Assembly (NCBI GenBank): GCA_014155875.1
Contig: JACEFZ010027745.1
Coordinates: 125,001-189,000 of the forward strand
Direction: 5' to 3'
DNA length: 64,000 bases
Source: Cepaea nemoralis
Taxonomy: Eukaryota; Mollusca; Gastropoda; Stylommatophora; Helicidae
This document shows, piece after piece, positions 30,991-42,846 of the stretch. The notes beneath the pieces are model-generated. The model saw nothing but the letters and a program-made list of their open reading frames with translations, was not told where the DNA came from and did not search any database. A program made the translations under genes and the position numbers. The stretch's first letter is position 1, and each line of letters opens with the position of its first letter.

Positions 30991-31054
30991 CTAGTTCTGC
31001 CTGTCCTTTTTCTTTATTTACTCGTTCAGTTTCTGGTAATATAATATCCCATAC

Positions 31055-31632
31055 AAGATATGTAACATTCTCTAACTTTAAATGTAACATTCTGTACCTG
31101 GCAATGCAAAATTATGTACCATTCAATGTAACATTCTGTACCAGGCAATGCTACTTATGTACCATTCGATGTAACATTCTGTACCAGGCAATGCTAAATT
31201 CCATACAAAGCAGTGTAAGTTTATATACAAAGCAATGTAACTTTCTATACCAGACAGTGTAAGATTATATATAAAGCAATGTAACATTCTACACCAGATA
31301 TTGTAAGATTATATACAAAGCAATGTAACATTCTATACCAGACAATGGAAGATTATATATAAAGCAATGTAATATTATATACCAGACAGTATAAGATTAT
31401 ATACAAAGACATGTAACATTCTAAACCAGACAGTGTAAGATTCTATACAATGCAATGTAACATTTTATACCAGACAGTGTAAGATTATATACAAAGCAAT
31501 GTAACATTTTATACCAGACATTGTAAAATTATATACAATGCAATGTAACATTCTATACCAGACAGTGTAAGATTCTATACAATGCAATGTAACATTCTAT
31601 TCCAGACAGTGTAAGATTTTATACAATGCAAT
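31055..31632 (+). repeat. 44-bp minisatellite, about 13 units
   Basis: Unit GCAATGTAACATTCTATACC, AGACAGTGTAAGATTATATA, CAAA. Marker GCAATGTAA at 31232 and 31276 gives the 44-bp period. Early units (31055-31200) are more diverged. Confidence 0.9.
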
Positions 31633-31789
31633 TTTCTTCTTGTTCTCCTTCTTGCTTGTCACCTTTTCTCTATATTTCTTTCTCGATTTTCTCTTTACTC
31701 TTTTTCTTGCTCTTATATTTTGTGCTTTCCTTATTCCTTGTCTACTCGCTCTCTTTATTCTTTTCATTGCTGTTTTTCAATTGGTAGTG

Positions 31790-31985
31790 CTGAATGGATC
31801 TCGAAAGAAGGTAAAGAAGGTGAAGAAGAAGACGATGAGGAGGAGGAGATTGTGGAGGAAGGGGGAAAACGGGATTAGAAGGAGAAAGAGAAAGTTTTAA
31901 CAAAGCAGAGGAGGAGAAAGAAGAGGAAAAAGATGAAGCGATTTAGAGGAGGAAGAGGAAGCGCAGGGGAAAGATAAAAATGAGA
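31790..31985. repeat. Polypurine tract
   Basis: GAAGAAGAAGACGATGAGGA-like A/G-rich DNA of about 190 bp, followed shortly by a poly-G tract (31997-32012). Confidence 0.75.
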
Positions 31986-32499
31986 AGAAGACGAGCTGGG
32001 GGGGGGGGGGGGCTGCATATATTAATTCATTATTGGCCTAATGTCGTCTATATATGATATTTCATAGATATGTGATATAAACTGTCACTGTCATTTATTG
32101 CCAATATAGTACCATGCGGTGTATGGCAGAGGGGTCTTTGGACGCAACATTTCTTTACTTGGCAAATATTTTTCACACTTGGTTAACAAAGTTTCCTACT
32201 TTTTATAAGTTTGGACGAGCGTTTTCTGAATTTGACCGACATTTTCAATAATTTGTCTAACATACTTGCTTATTTGAATGTTGAAGTGTTTCATAAAATC
32301 TGTACATTTCTATGGGTGTGAAACGTGGCAATTAATAGACAAGCATGATATCCTACATTGGTCTTAGAAGTGGGTTTCTGGGGAACGAGGCAAAGACCCT
32401 ATAGACACACAGAGAGGTAATGAAAGTGTAAATACACTTAATGGACCACCTTAACGCGTATAGTAGGAGCGAGAGTCAGTTAGAGAAAGAGATTTAATG

Positions 32500-33680
32500 T
32501 GTTTATTTATCTCTCTGAAACCATATGCTGTTAGTGGTCTACAGCACTTATCTAGCTACTCAACCGCTCACCCACCCCTTATCAGCAAATCACACAAAGC
32601 CATACTCACTACAACCAATAATACACGCCATCTTTACTTTTTAAGGTTTCATTTGTAACCGGTATGATGACAGTGTATAGGAAATTAGATCCCTCTACAG
32701 ATCACTAATAACCGCTATCCACCTCTTACCACAGAATGACACTATGCTATAAACACTACAACCAATAATACCAGCCTTCTTTACTGTTTTAAGGTTTTCA
32801 TTTGTAACCCATATTCTGATAGTGTGTAAGCCACTACGACCCTTATACAGATACTACTAACCGCTATCCACTTCTTAACAGCGAATTGTTTAAAGCCATA
32901 ACCAATACAGTAGATAATACCGGCCATCTTTGCATTATAACGTTTTCATTTGTAACCCCCATAATGATAGTCTGTAGGCCACTACGACCCTCTACATATC
33001 ACTAATACCGCTATCCACCCTTTACCAACTAATTTCACTATGCCATACCCACTACAGCCAATAATACCTGCCATCTTCACTTTTTAAGGTTTTCATTTGT
33101 AACCCGTATGGTGATAGTGTTTAAACGACACGGACACTCTACGGCTCACTAATAACCGCTATACACCGTACCAATGAATGATACTAAGCATACCGACTAG
33201 AACCAATACTACCGGCCATCTTTACTTTTTAAGGTATTCATTTGTAACCTGTATGATGATAGTGACCAAGCCACTGTGACCCTCTACAGATCACTAATAA
33301 CCGCTACCCACCCTTTACCACCGACTTTCACTAAGCTATTCCCGCTAAGAAGAAATGATGTGCAGAACTTGGTGACAACTGATAAGATCGAGGGGAACAA
33401 ACCAAGGGGAAGACCTAGAAGCAAGTACCTGGATGACTTGACCTTGTGGCATGGTCGAGACAGAAACACGAAGCTGATCCACGACTCTGGTGATCGAGTG
33501 AGATGGCAGAACATGACCGCTCACGCTTACCGGCATGGCACATGGATTGTCGGATGGATACCCGCTAAAATCAATAATATTGACCATTTTTACTTTTCAA
33601 GGTTTTCACTTGTAACCTGAGTGATGATAGTGTTTACACCACTACGACCCTCTACAGATCATATAACTGTCGTATATACA
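32500..33680 (+). repeat. 147-bp satellite, about 7 units
   Basis: The marker CACTAATAACCGCTATCCAC (variants) recurs at about 32703, 32852, 32999, 33145 and 33291, a 146-149-bp period. Each unit carries CACTACAACCAATAATACC, GGCCATCTTTACTTTTTAAG and TTTTCATTTGTAACC. A LINE U fragment interrupts it at 33349-33560. Confidence 0.9.
33349..33560 (+). pseudogene. LINE family U, C-terminal fragment (U2) with 8-bp TSD
   Basis: Encodes R-R-N-D-V-Q-N-L-V-T-T-D-K-I-E-G, R-G-R-P-R-S-K-Y-L-D-D-L and L-I-H-D-S-G-D-R-V-R-W with the terminal A-H-A-Y-R-H-G-T, typical of the polyprotein C-terminus of invertebrate LINEs. CCCGCTAA is present on both sides (33341-33348 and 33561-33568), interrupting a 147-bp satellite unit exactly. 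A 5'-truncated, 212-bp insertion; the satellite array is older than it. Confidence 0.8.
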
Positions 33681-33689
33681 TGCTTACCT

Positions 33690-34508
33690 ATTACGGTTTT
33701 CATATAACACTTGTTGCAGCATGAGGTTCGAACCACCTAACCCTACCCCACACGCCGACACCCATGCCCCACCCCTGAGGCCCAACCCCTGAACCCCCAC
33801 CCCTAGTCCGCTCAGCCCCTAGGCCACCCCGAAGAAATTCACTGTAACCCTACGCCTTACACATCACCAATGGAATGATGATTGTATTTATGCCCAGCCC
33901 AAAATATATAAAGAAAGAAGACGAGAATAAATGAAGAAACCGAGGAGGAAAAGCACTGTACCCTAACAAAGCATCAATAATATGATGATAGTGTTTAAGA
34001 ATCGCCCACTACAACTACTAATAGCATCAATTATTAAATTTAAAAAAATTAATTTATCACAAAAATGGGAAGTAACAGTGCAAAACACTTCGATTATTTA
34101 TTCATGAGTTGCATCCCTTGAAAATGAGGTCCCCAGAAGGATCCGTTTTTTGTGACAAAACAAGGGGGCGGTGTTAAAAATATATAAGCATTTACGGGGC
34201 AATTACCCACAGAAACCCCTACAAATAATATCTGAAACCTACAAGCCTAACTACTAACGATTGTTCAGCTCTGTTGGTTATTTTGTTAAAAAGGCTCTTT
34301 GTCACTTGAACCAAATACTGTCAACATATTCGTCGGTTTGTATAGTTGGTTATTAGATGACACATGAACAAGACAATCCAGTGTTATTTCGATTTTTGAC
34401 AAATACGACTATAATGTGATATATGTTGCTATAAATTTTTTCTTTTATCCAAATTAACTATTAATTAATCATTAATTTTTCAAAAGTTAACCATTCAATT
34501 TAAATTAA
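33690..34508. other. Unassigned AT-rich stretch
   Basis: A C-rich patch with CCACCCCTA-like motifs (33740-33830), then AT-rich DNA with no open frames of note and no repeats recognised. Confidence 0.45.
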
Positions 34509-34528
34509 AAGTTACCAGCCCTAATTCA

Positions 34529-34579
34529 TATATATATATATATATATATATATAGTATATATATATATATATATATTAT

Positions 34580-34645
<66 letters not shown>
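34529..34645. repeat. (TA)n microsatellite next to the LINE W 3' end
   Basis: About 115 bp of TA with two short interruptions (AGTATA, TATAGA). It abuts the W 3' end on the minus strand, so it may be the expanded tail or the integration site. Confidence 0.95.
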
Positions 34646-34648
<3 letters not shown>

Positions 34649-35063
34649 CACCTTTCCGCCTTGACAGACGATAGTTTGGTACCATGGGTATCAAAAAGGC
34701 TTACAAACTACGACCCATAGAGGTGGCGAGTGTGACTGATAAGGCCAATTCGTGCTGTAAATATTTGTCCACAATGGATGCATGTGAAAACATGGTCATT
34801 TCCACCATCATGCACAATCTTACGTCTCTCACGCTCTGTGTGTGCTTTATCTGCAATAATTTTCTCCTTTTTCTGTATCCCATTTCTGATAGTTCCCCTA
34901 CATGCAACACGCTCAGCGGCGACTTCTCTCAGTGTGCATTATTAATGCCTGTATCAATCATGTCCCGCTTACATACATCTTTGTATAGTAGTAGAGGCCG
35001 ACCCTGAAATCTCCTACCCATGTGTAATTCACCAACAAAGATGTCCTTTGGTATTCTACCATC
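34646..35063 (-). pseudogene. LINE W piece 4: C-terminus and 3' stem-loop
   Basis: Read on the minus strand it continues D-G-R-I-P-K-D-I-F-like sequence from the W3 piece (ending M-D-D-G), then K-D-V-C-K-R/S-like and a decayed finger region, and ends with ACCAAACTATCGTCTGTCAA. The hairpin CGTCT-GTCA-AGGCG (34657-34670) has one G-T pair. Frameshifts and stops are present; the intact version of this region is in W1 (17.7-18.2 kb). Confidence 0.75.
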
Positions 35064-38000
35064 TGTAACAAGACCGCCGGGGCTTGGACTGGTTTGCTAC
35101 TATAGATAATATCCCCAGCCTTTGCTTCAACCACCTCACTAGCACTTTACATCTACAAGGCCCCACACAAGCCGGGACAGCTGAACCTCCCCTCCCCTAC
35201 CTAGGGTTTCCTACCCCAAGGGGGCTCGGACAAAACATCAGTCATACCACTGCACAAAGTCATAGCTAACATAACAAAATTTAATTCATAACTTCGTCAA
35301 CTGCAACACAAAGAAGGATGGCTGAAAGCCAGACTATAAGACTCTATATACAAAAGCAGATCTACAGATGATTCTTCTTCATCATAGAGACTGTGACTAT
35401 AGTTCGTGCGGTCGTCCTGTCGTGGTTACGACTCACCCAGGAACCTCCAGTGGACAGGAACTCCAAGGTCTGGTGCCTCTCCAAAGTTCCCTCTTCCCAC
35501 AGTGAACTAAATCTCGGGTTGATCAAGCGTAGTACCACTGCCTGACCGACACTGCACCGGTGATCAAGGATCCTCCCTTGATGTCGTACTATATCCCCGT
35601 CACACTCTACTGAGGAAGTCTGGGCCGACCCTAGAATACTAGCTGTCTCCCAACTGTAGACAAGTACGTGTAGCACCGTTCCCCAATGTTCAAGAGCCTA
35701 GTTACTCTTCTGTCTCGTAAGTGACATACATACTGATAAGTCACCTATTACATGAGTGTTCGCTCCACATAAAGACAATGTCACTTGCAAAGTCTAACAG
35801 GTGACTACAACACTTCACCTATTCCCATGTCCCTTGGAATAATAGATCTTCACAAATTCACAAGTAACTACCCTGGTCGATGGGTATCAATCACATCCTA
35901 ACCTACACTGTCAATGTTCAACACCTTGGAATGGGGTAGATCCCTACCCTATCAAGTATGTCACTCCGGTTTTCACACCAATAAGTAAATCAATGTCTTC
36001 GGTCACTGGACCAAGTTTCGGCATCATTAAGGTAAACCATTGTAGGTACACACCACTTAAGCATGATAATATACAAGGTGTCCCATGACGACCCAGCCGG
36101 GCCGGAAGCATAACAAACAGGCCATAGTGACTGGTAACCGAGATCACTCATATCAACTTTGAAATTCACTACCTTGCAGTCATCAAGGTTCTCACTGAAT
36201 TCGAATCCCACCAGTGCTCCACTGGCTAGAATCAAGAGACGTTTCAGTCTTGGATCCTATCTGGATCTGTTGACACTCGTCGGAATCTCTGCGGCGGTCA
36301 TAGCATAGACCTACCGACTTATTCTGTACTCAGACTTTTCAATCGTTGATCTCGGCAGATTCCGACGACCGCTCCCAGTAATGCCTCAACCATCATCTTG
36401 ATCGGCACTGGAATGAACCGGTCCCTTAGAGCTCATGGTTAAACACCGGAATCTCCTTAGGTATAGCAATAACAAATCCTGAAACACGGAGGGGTTGGTG
36501 TGAGTACTCAACTACAACAAGAACTAACTGCATCTCCACCATTACACCTGCCTCTCAGTCATACATAATACACCAAAGATATATGTATGAGATCATCACA
36601 TCATAGATCCACTCTTAACTATAATGTAGGCATGATTTAAGAGAAAGCCATAGTACACCTGTGCATAGTCAAGTAACTCGTCTGGGATACAGATAGTCTC
36701 CTAGCACCAGAGCCGACAGTATGACTCTATCAAAGCATCCTTCGCCTGGTGCTATTCCACTCCTGTTTCATCTCCCATCATCAATCAACAAATACACCTA
36801 CTTCCCTTTCAGTGTAGTGATTACTTTATCTAGGAGGTGCCCAGCCGGACATATCCTCCTTCCAAACATACTCACCAATTAACCAATCCCTTCACCCATG
36901 GATTGATCAACTACACACATTAATAACTATATGTCTATAATAAATTATACTCCTTATAATTCATTACTATAGTATTAACTAAGGATAACTCGTGAATTGT
37001 TAAACTTAAATAACAAACTCATATCACAGCCATCGCTCCGTCCTGGGATCCCTGTCCCAGAACCTGAGTTGCCTTTTATTAACTGACCTTCATTCAGGTC
37101 GGTCATCTCTGTGCCGGTTGAGCACAGCTTTGGTGGCCATCCACCAATAAACTTTCCCACAGCTACTGTGGGTCCCGTGCATCTTGTCCCGTGACGATTT
37201 AGGTCACGTCATCCAATGTAGCAAGGCTTCCAGCCTCTCCTCTACCAAAACTGTAGCTCCTCATTTTTAGGGGTTCATCCCCTAACATACTACTCCTACT
37301 TCACGGCAGTACCTCAAGTACTCCATGAACAGAGTCAGGTTTCTGGAAGAGTAGAATAATAGAGATAGACCCGGTTCGGTTTCTATCTTGGATCTACCTA
37401 GACGCAACGGCCTCGAATTACAGAGCGCCGCATCGCTCTCGATCGGGTATGTTCAACCATCGGATACGCACAATCGCTTTGGGTCGGACCTGCAACCTAA
37501 CGGGTCGGGCGGACCGGCCTACTTCCCAGTCGGTTGACTAGACATATCCCAGATTGAACACGCACGGTCACTCTAGCGGATGGACATGTAAACAAGCAGT
37601 GACAATAGGTCTCATAAATACTTCCTATCAACTGTTACCCAATAAATGTAACACCATCCTTCCTACGTGGAATAACACTGGTACCATTACGCCGCACATA
37701 CTTACCTGGCGATCTTTCCCATGAATCACACCTTGTTTCCAAGAATAATCACCACCACTGATCTAACACCTAAGTTACAATCCTAATCTAACGAAGCAAA
37801 TTATACATCCCTAATAATAACAAGCCCTAACTTATCATTATTAACAGCGTCTAGCATTTCGATGTAATGAATGACAAACTTCCTGCCTTGCGTGTGTAAT
37901 TACTAAACCAAACAAGTAACTGCTACACACTTGGTAAAGTACCGGAATCTTTTTATACATCCCTAATAATAACAAGCCCTAACTTATCATTATTAACAGC

Positions 38001-38892
38001 GTCTAGCATTTCTATGTAATGAATGACAAACTTCCTGCCTTGCGTGTGTAATTACTAAACCAAACAAGTAACTGATACACACTTGGTAAAGTACCGGAAT
38101 CTTCCTTGCACAAAGCAGTGATAATAGCATACATATCACTAACCATGTAAATCATTTGTAAACTAACAGTTTATAATTCTATCAATCTACAAACATAGGT
38201 TTTACACCAGTACTAGAAAGAACACACGTTCCGGCCGATTGTGTATACACACTCCCAGCTGTTGTGCACGGCTGGCCCCGTCTGTCAACACATTACCTAG
38301 CCGATCGATAATAGCTAATTAAAAATGCAGGCGGCCTGCGGTAAATTTATGCGCTTCGCTACGACGATCTCGGTCGGTAATTAATTCTCTCGGGAATGTA
38401 GGCGCGGAATAAGGACAACAGTTAACCAATAGACAAAGTATTCAACTGACCTGTGATTCAGAAATCACAATCTTGACTGCTGATGTCCCGCTCTGGCTGC
38501 GAACACTGACATCAAATTTCAGCAGCACATTTCTGCGATCTGTCTACGCTGAAGTCCGACTGGCGACTGATCACGACCAACTAAGTGCGTCTTCACCATG
38601 CCTTCACGGGCCGAGTGAATTCCATGAGCCACGGTGTAGTCCTGCGTCACGGATAGTTCCACAATCCCGTGTCCCATGGGGCAATTGTGAGTCTAGCGTG
38701 ATCTTGACCACGTGCGCACTTACTGGGGGTCTTTCTAGATTTCTCTAGAAATAACCAGAATAGTGACGTCACGCACTACTTGCAAGGGGGAACCCCCTAT
38801 TTATTGTTACATATTCCAGGGAGACTAACCCTTCGCCATCCCATCAAAGGGATATAACTCAGAGACCAGACTATCTGCAGTCGTTTCGTCAA
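35064..38892. mobile_element. I3: 3.8-kb insertion of unknown class inside LINE W
   Basis: Interrupts W after M-D-D-G. ACCATC occurs on both sides (35058-35063 and 38893-38898). The left end starts TGTAACAAGACC; a matching GTTACA lies at 38808-38813, 79 bp inside the right end, hinting at an LTR-type TGTAAC...GTTACA unit with extra sequence. I find no direct long terminal repeats, RT, integrase or transposase. Frames on the minus strand (35362-35676, 104 aa; 35944-36147; 36975-37160) have no known domain. GC is higher than the surroundings around 37.3-37.6 kb and 38.2-38.8 kb. Confidence 0.6.
37802..38105 (+). repeat. 152-bp tandem duplication
   Basis: TATACATCCCTAATAATAAC starts at 37802 and again at 37954. 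The two 152-bp copies differ at about two positions (TTTCGATG/TTTCTATG and ACTGCTAC/ACTGATAC), so the duplication is recent. Confidence 0.95.
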
Positions 38893-39333
38893 ACCATCAT
38901 CCATCCTCCTAACGTGTTCTATCCATCTAAGTCTACGAAGACTGAGCATGGAACACACCGTCACACAATCTTATATTACCAATACTTCAGTGTTTGTGAT
39001 TTTGTCTTGAAACTTAATACCAAGTATTCTTCGCAGACACGGCAAATGAAAACTGTTTAAACGTTTCTTTTGGTGTGAATAAGTTGTCCAGGTTTCACTG
39101 CCATAAAGAAGAGTACTAAAGACATAGGCTTAGTAGGCGAGGACTTTTGTTTTGAAAATAAGCTTCCTGTTCTCCCATACTCTTTTTGCTAACATTTTCA
39201 TTGTTGTTGATGCCTTACCAATCCTGATGTTGATTTCCTGATCTAGGGTTAATTTGCTATTTATCTCTGATCCTAGATATTTAAAATGGTCTACTATCTC
39301 CAGTTCGGCGTCGTCAATAAAGATTGATGGTAC
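38893..39333 (-). pseudogene. LINE W piece 3: RT thumb and post-RT region
   Basis: Minus strand: V-P-S-I-F-I-D-D-A-E-L, F-K-Y-L-G-S-E-I-N-S, A-S-T-T-M-K-M-L-A-K-R-V-W, then with a frameshift L-L-Y-G-S-E-T-W, L-P-C-L-R-R-I-L-G-I-K and R-R-L-R-W-I-E-H-V-R-R-M-D-D-G. It corresponds to the part of W between the catalytic block (piece 2) and the C-terminus (piece 4, W1). Bounded by GTAC on the right and ACCATC on the left. Confidence 0.85.
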
Positions 39334-41908
39334 TGTCACGGAACTCAGTCGGTCCGCCTCGGGATTTTTTTGGCCAGATGAACTATCCATTGAGACATCG
39401 GGCATTCAGATGGAAATTTACTGATCAAAAGGAAAGAACCCGTAAAATGACACAACCCTACCAGAGCCGTTGCTTGCCCTTGAAGAAGATTTCAGAACTT
39501 GGGTGGTCAGACACTACGGACTTCGCATGTCCGACGCAGCCACGGTCGATCGTCCCGGACAAAGTGTTCAGTTGGTAACGAAGGCTGCTGGAAGGCAGTC
39601 GACATATTAGCCCAGTGCTAAGAGATGGAGAGCGGACGTCAAGTGTCTTGACGGGTTTTGAAGAGCCCTGATATCATGTCCCGTTGCAGTGACAACAGCT
39701 CCCATTTTCACAGTAGTGCTGTTTTGTTGAAGGTACGTGTACAACCTTTTTGTTTTTAGTGCGGTGTCGGGGATTCGAATTGTGAAATTGCTCTGACGCG
39801 TGTACTGACAGTCGCGAGGAAGTAGGTCAGGTGAACATTTGTAAGCTTGTGTTACGCCTGTAATTTAAGCCTGTTGCAACCGCGTGTTTACCCACGTTGT
39901 ACGGTAAAGATATTTCATAGGTTAGCAGTGTGCGGCTTATTTACAGCCAGTGTAGATCGGGCAAATTGGATTCAAGGAAACTAGACCTGTAATTTGAGTT
40001 CACACATGGCCGACTTCATAACCTCGAGCGTCGGCATGTCCGGCGTGGCTGAACCGTTACCCGAAGCGCTACCGGAGTTAGATTAAAGAGTCGCATCGAA
40101 TATATCGAGTAATATATCGATGAACTCGGGCGAGTTAGACAAATCGATTGCACCGGTCGGCCGAACCAAGGTCAAGGTCATACCGGGAGCCGAACTTCGT
40201 GTCACATGGTGGGGCGACCACTGGATTTCTTCTTGGCTTTCCTCACATCTGTCTTTTAATTAATATCCCTCGACGGAATACCAGCTTAATATATAGTGGC
40301 TTCCTGAAAGGGGGATAATGGTGAAAGTGACTGTTGCAACAGAATTGGTCATATGGAATATGACACCGTTCTAAATGCCCCGACATGGGACCAGGGAGGG
40401 AGAACGGAGTGTGGATTTCTGCTACAGGGGGATCACCCTGTATATTTAATTTAATCTAGTGGATTGTTCCGACGGCATGGTACGACATCAGCTTTGCCGG
40501 ATACCAGGAAAAGGGTTTAGAAAGTACTGCCACCGGCCCTCCTCCAGGGCCCTTCGGTCTATAAGTACAACTAACTCACTAACCATACATGTTATATAGC
40601 AGTGTTTCAGCATCGGACAATCTCTCAGACACCAACCTTGGCCCAGCCCTACGTTCGTCTGGGGAAAAAGGATGCCGGTGGACCACTGCCGCTTTGGTTC
40701 TAGGTCCAGTCTATCCTCGACCATTCTAGCAGCCCTTATGGGAAGGGTCCACCCGTCTGAGTAAGCAGGATCTAAGTGTATCTGCTGTTGGTAAGTCTGA
40801 TTCATGTTGCTCTCACTGAGTGTTATCCTCCACAGGTTCTACCTTGGTGAGAGCAGAGCGACGAGCGGGTGATAAGTCCAGTGATCCGGACCATGGCGAG
40901 TGCCGGCGTTAGCAGCTTGTAAACCCACTACCACAGCGAGAGGTACCTACCATCGAGAGTTACGTCTCAGTATGGGACCCAGCTAACTCATCGCCCAATC
41001 CACGTCTGATATACCAGGTTGTTCGTCATGACAGCACCATATTGCCTTGTTCGTTATGTCACCTGGACAAGTATCTTGATGTTGTTAGTGTCCCAGTTGT
41101 GAACCTGACTAACTGCCTCCTGCCAGCTAGCTATGGTGTCTTCGCTACCAAGTGCCTGGTACCGTGTGGTGCCTGATATTGTGAATGAACTGTTTTCTAC
41201 TTTGACCTTTATCTACAGTGCCACGTTTCAGCGAGGGATGTATCTGTGCTGTGATATCTGCGCTATGAGTCACATGATCTACGCTGGTCGCATAGAGAGT
41301 TGGGACTGCTACTACCATTGAGTGAGATATCACCATCTCGCTAGACCAGCAGTAACATCGATACTTCCGGACACATCAGAGGAGTGTCCTAGTTCCTCAG
41401 CCACCTGAGAGACAGTATTTAGCCCAACCCAAGGGGTGTCCAGTCTTCAGTGACGTCGTCCAACGGAGGTCCCAAGTACCAGTGAGTCGAGTCGAGGGGA
41501 GAAGCCTATACCTGGCTAGAGGCCTGATATACTTGGAGAGCGTGTCCGACTTACCACATAGTGTGATACTTGAGGCAGTGACGATGATGACACTTTCTTC
41601 TGGAGGCTACTCGAGCTTTGCCATGTCTTGTCTCGCATAGTAACCGCGAGGTCTATCTCGGAATCATCATCATCATCCTCATTCATCTTGTATAATACAC
41701 CATATTGTTAACATAGATACCAGAGTTGTATCATGAATTCAGGACGAGGTTTAAAAGGGGTAACGTCCCTTGGCTGATAGCGAAGGAGATAATGATCCAT
41801 GGGCTGATGGGGTTTTGTGGACTGGGGTCACCTATGTCCCAGGGCTAAAGACATCCCGTTGTTACAGTGTAATAGCAGTTTCCCCTCAACCCAGGGAATG
41901 TTATGACA
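39334..41908. mobile_element. I2: 2.6-kb LTR-like insertion with 4-bp TSD
   Basis: Starts TGTCACGG and ends TTATGACA, so the termini are TG...CA with a short TGTCA/TGACA inverted repeat. It is flanked by GTAC (39330-39333 and 41909-41912). Removing it rejoins W codons for G-A-H-G-V and P-S-I-F-I in frame. These are hallmarks of an LTR retrotransposon, but I see no second LTR copy or pol motifs. It could be a long solo LTR or a non-autonomous element. The frame at 40488-40805 (minus, 105 aa) has no recognised domain. Confidence 0.65.
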
Positions 41909-42305
41909 GTACCCCATGTGCACCTTGTGACATAATCTGTGTCTTCTTTTTGTTAATTGTTAAACCAAATTCAGAACAAGCATAGGAGATTGCAGATAGT
42001 AGATGTTGTAATTCTTCTTCAGAGTGAATCGTAATTGCAGTATCATCCGCAAAAAGCAACTCTCTGATTAGTACCCTCCTAATTTTGGTCTTGGCCTTCA
42101 ATCTCTGAGAATTATAGAGGCCGCCATTTGAGCGTGAGTGAATGTATATACCGTCATCCTGATCACGAAAGACATATTTCAGTAGAAGTGAAAAGTATAT
42201 TCCAAAGAGGGTGGGTGTTAGTACACAACCTTGATTAACTCCACTCTTGATTTCAAACTCTTCTGAAGTTCTACCATCAAACTTGATTATACCCTTCATG
42301 CCTGT
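41909..42305 (-). pseudogene. LINE W piece 2: RT catalytic block
   Basis: Minus strand, open over most of its length: M-K-G-I-I-K-F-D-G, G-V-N-Q-G-C-V-L-T-P-T-L-F (RT motif B region), the block R-R-V-L-I-R-E-L-L-F-A-D-D-T-A-I (catalytic F-A-D-D intact) and L-T-I-N-K-K-K-T-Q-I. Its first codons M-K lie in the 13-bp duplication shared with piece 1, and its last (G-A-H-G-V) meet the I2 insertion. Confidence 0.9.
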
Positions 42306-42325
42306 TGATTAATTGATTGATTGAT

Positions 42326-42784
42326 TTAGGAATCGACATCACAGCATTCGGGGCATTCCCATAAGTGCTCCGTCCCCATCCTCAGCAGCCAGAGAAGAGT
42401 TCCAACACTAATAGTACCAGTAGCAATCTGATTATAAGTCCGTCTCGCCTTTCCTTTGAGCGTTGAGCGTCGGCCAGATCCCTTCGTCACTCCTCGTTGT
42501 CTCATTCTTGCCAGACCATGGTAATCCATTTGCTCCTCCGAGGTGTGCACGTGCTCCCACAAGGCCGCAACCACGTCTGCCTTGTCATGTATCAATACTC
42601 CACCAAGTTCTGCAGAGCCAGCCAATCTGTCCGCCTGTTCATTTCCCAGCACACCGGCATGCCCCGGAGAAAAGATCCAGGCGATGCTTGTCACCTGTGA
42701 CCTCCGAAGCGAAGCAAGCCACTCCGCACGAAGTCTGCCCGTCCTCACCCTCGTCAGCATGCTTTCTGAGTCAGTTACAATCAC
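42326..42784 (-). pseudogene. Z1 RNase H C-terminal part and C-terminus
   Basis: Begins I-V-T-D-S-E-S-M-L (catalytic Asp of RNase H), followed by S-P-G-H-A-G-V-L-G-N-E-Q-A-D-R-L-A-G-S-A (the His loop and the last Asp), then a basic C-terminus and H-L-W-E-C-P-E-C-C-D, a Cys pair typical of these elements. The frame shift relative to the upstream part comes from an expanded TG microsatellite. Confidence 0.85.
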
Positions 42785-42785
42785 G

Positions 42786-42846
<61 letters not shown>

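Noticed and set aside
32040..32090. 31-bp satellite block
   Set aside because: Only a single recognisable unit, not an array.
40488..40805. 105-codon minus frame as a gene
   Set aside because: Lies inside insertion I2; no recognised domain and no support beyond being open.
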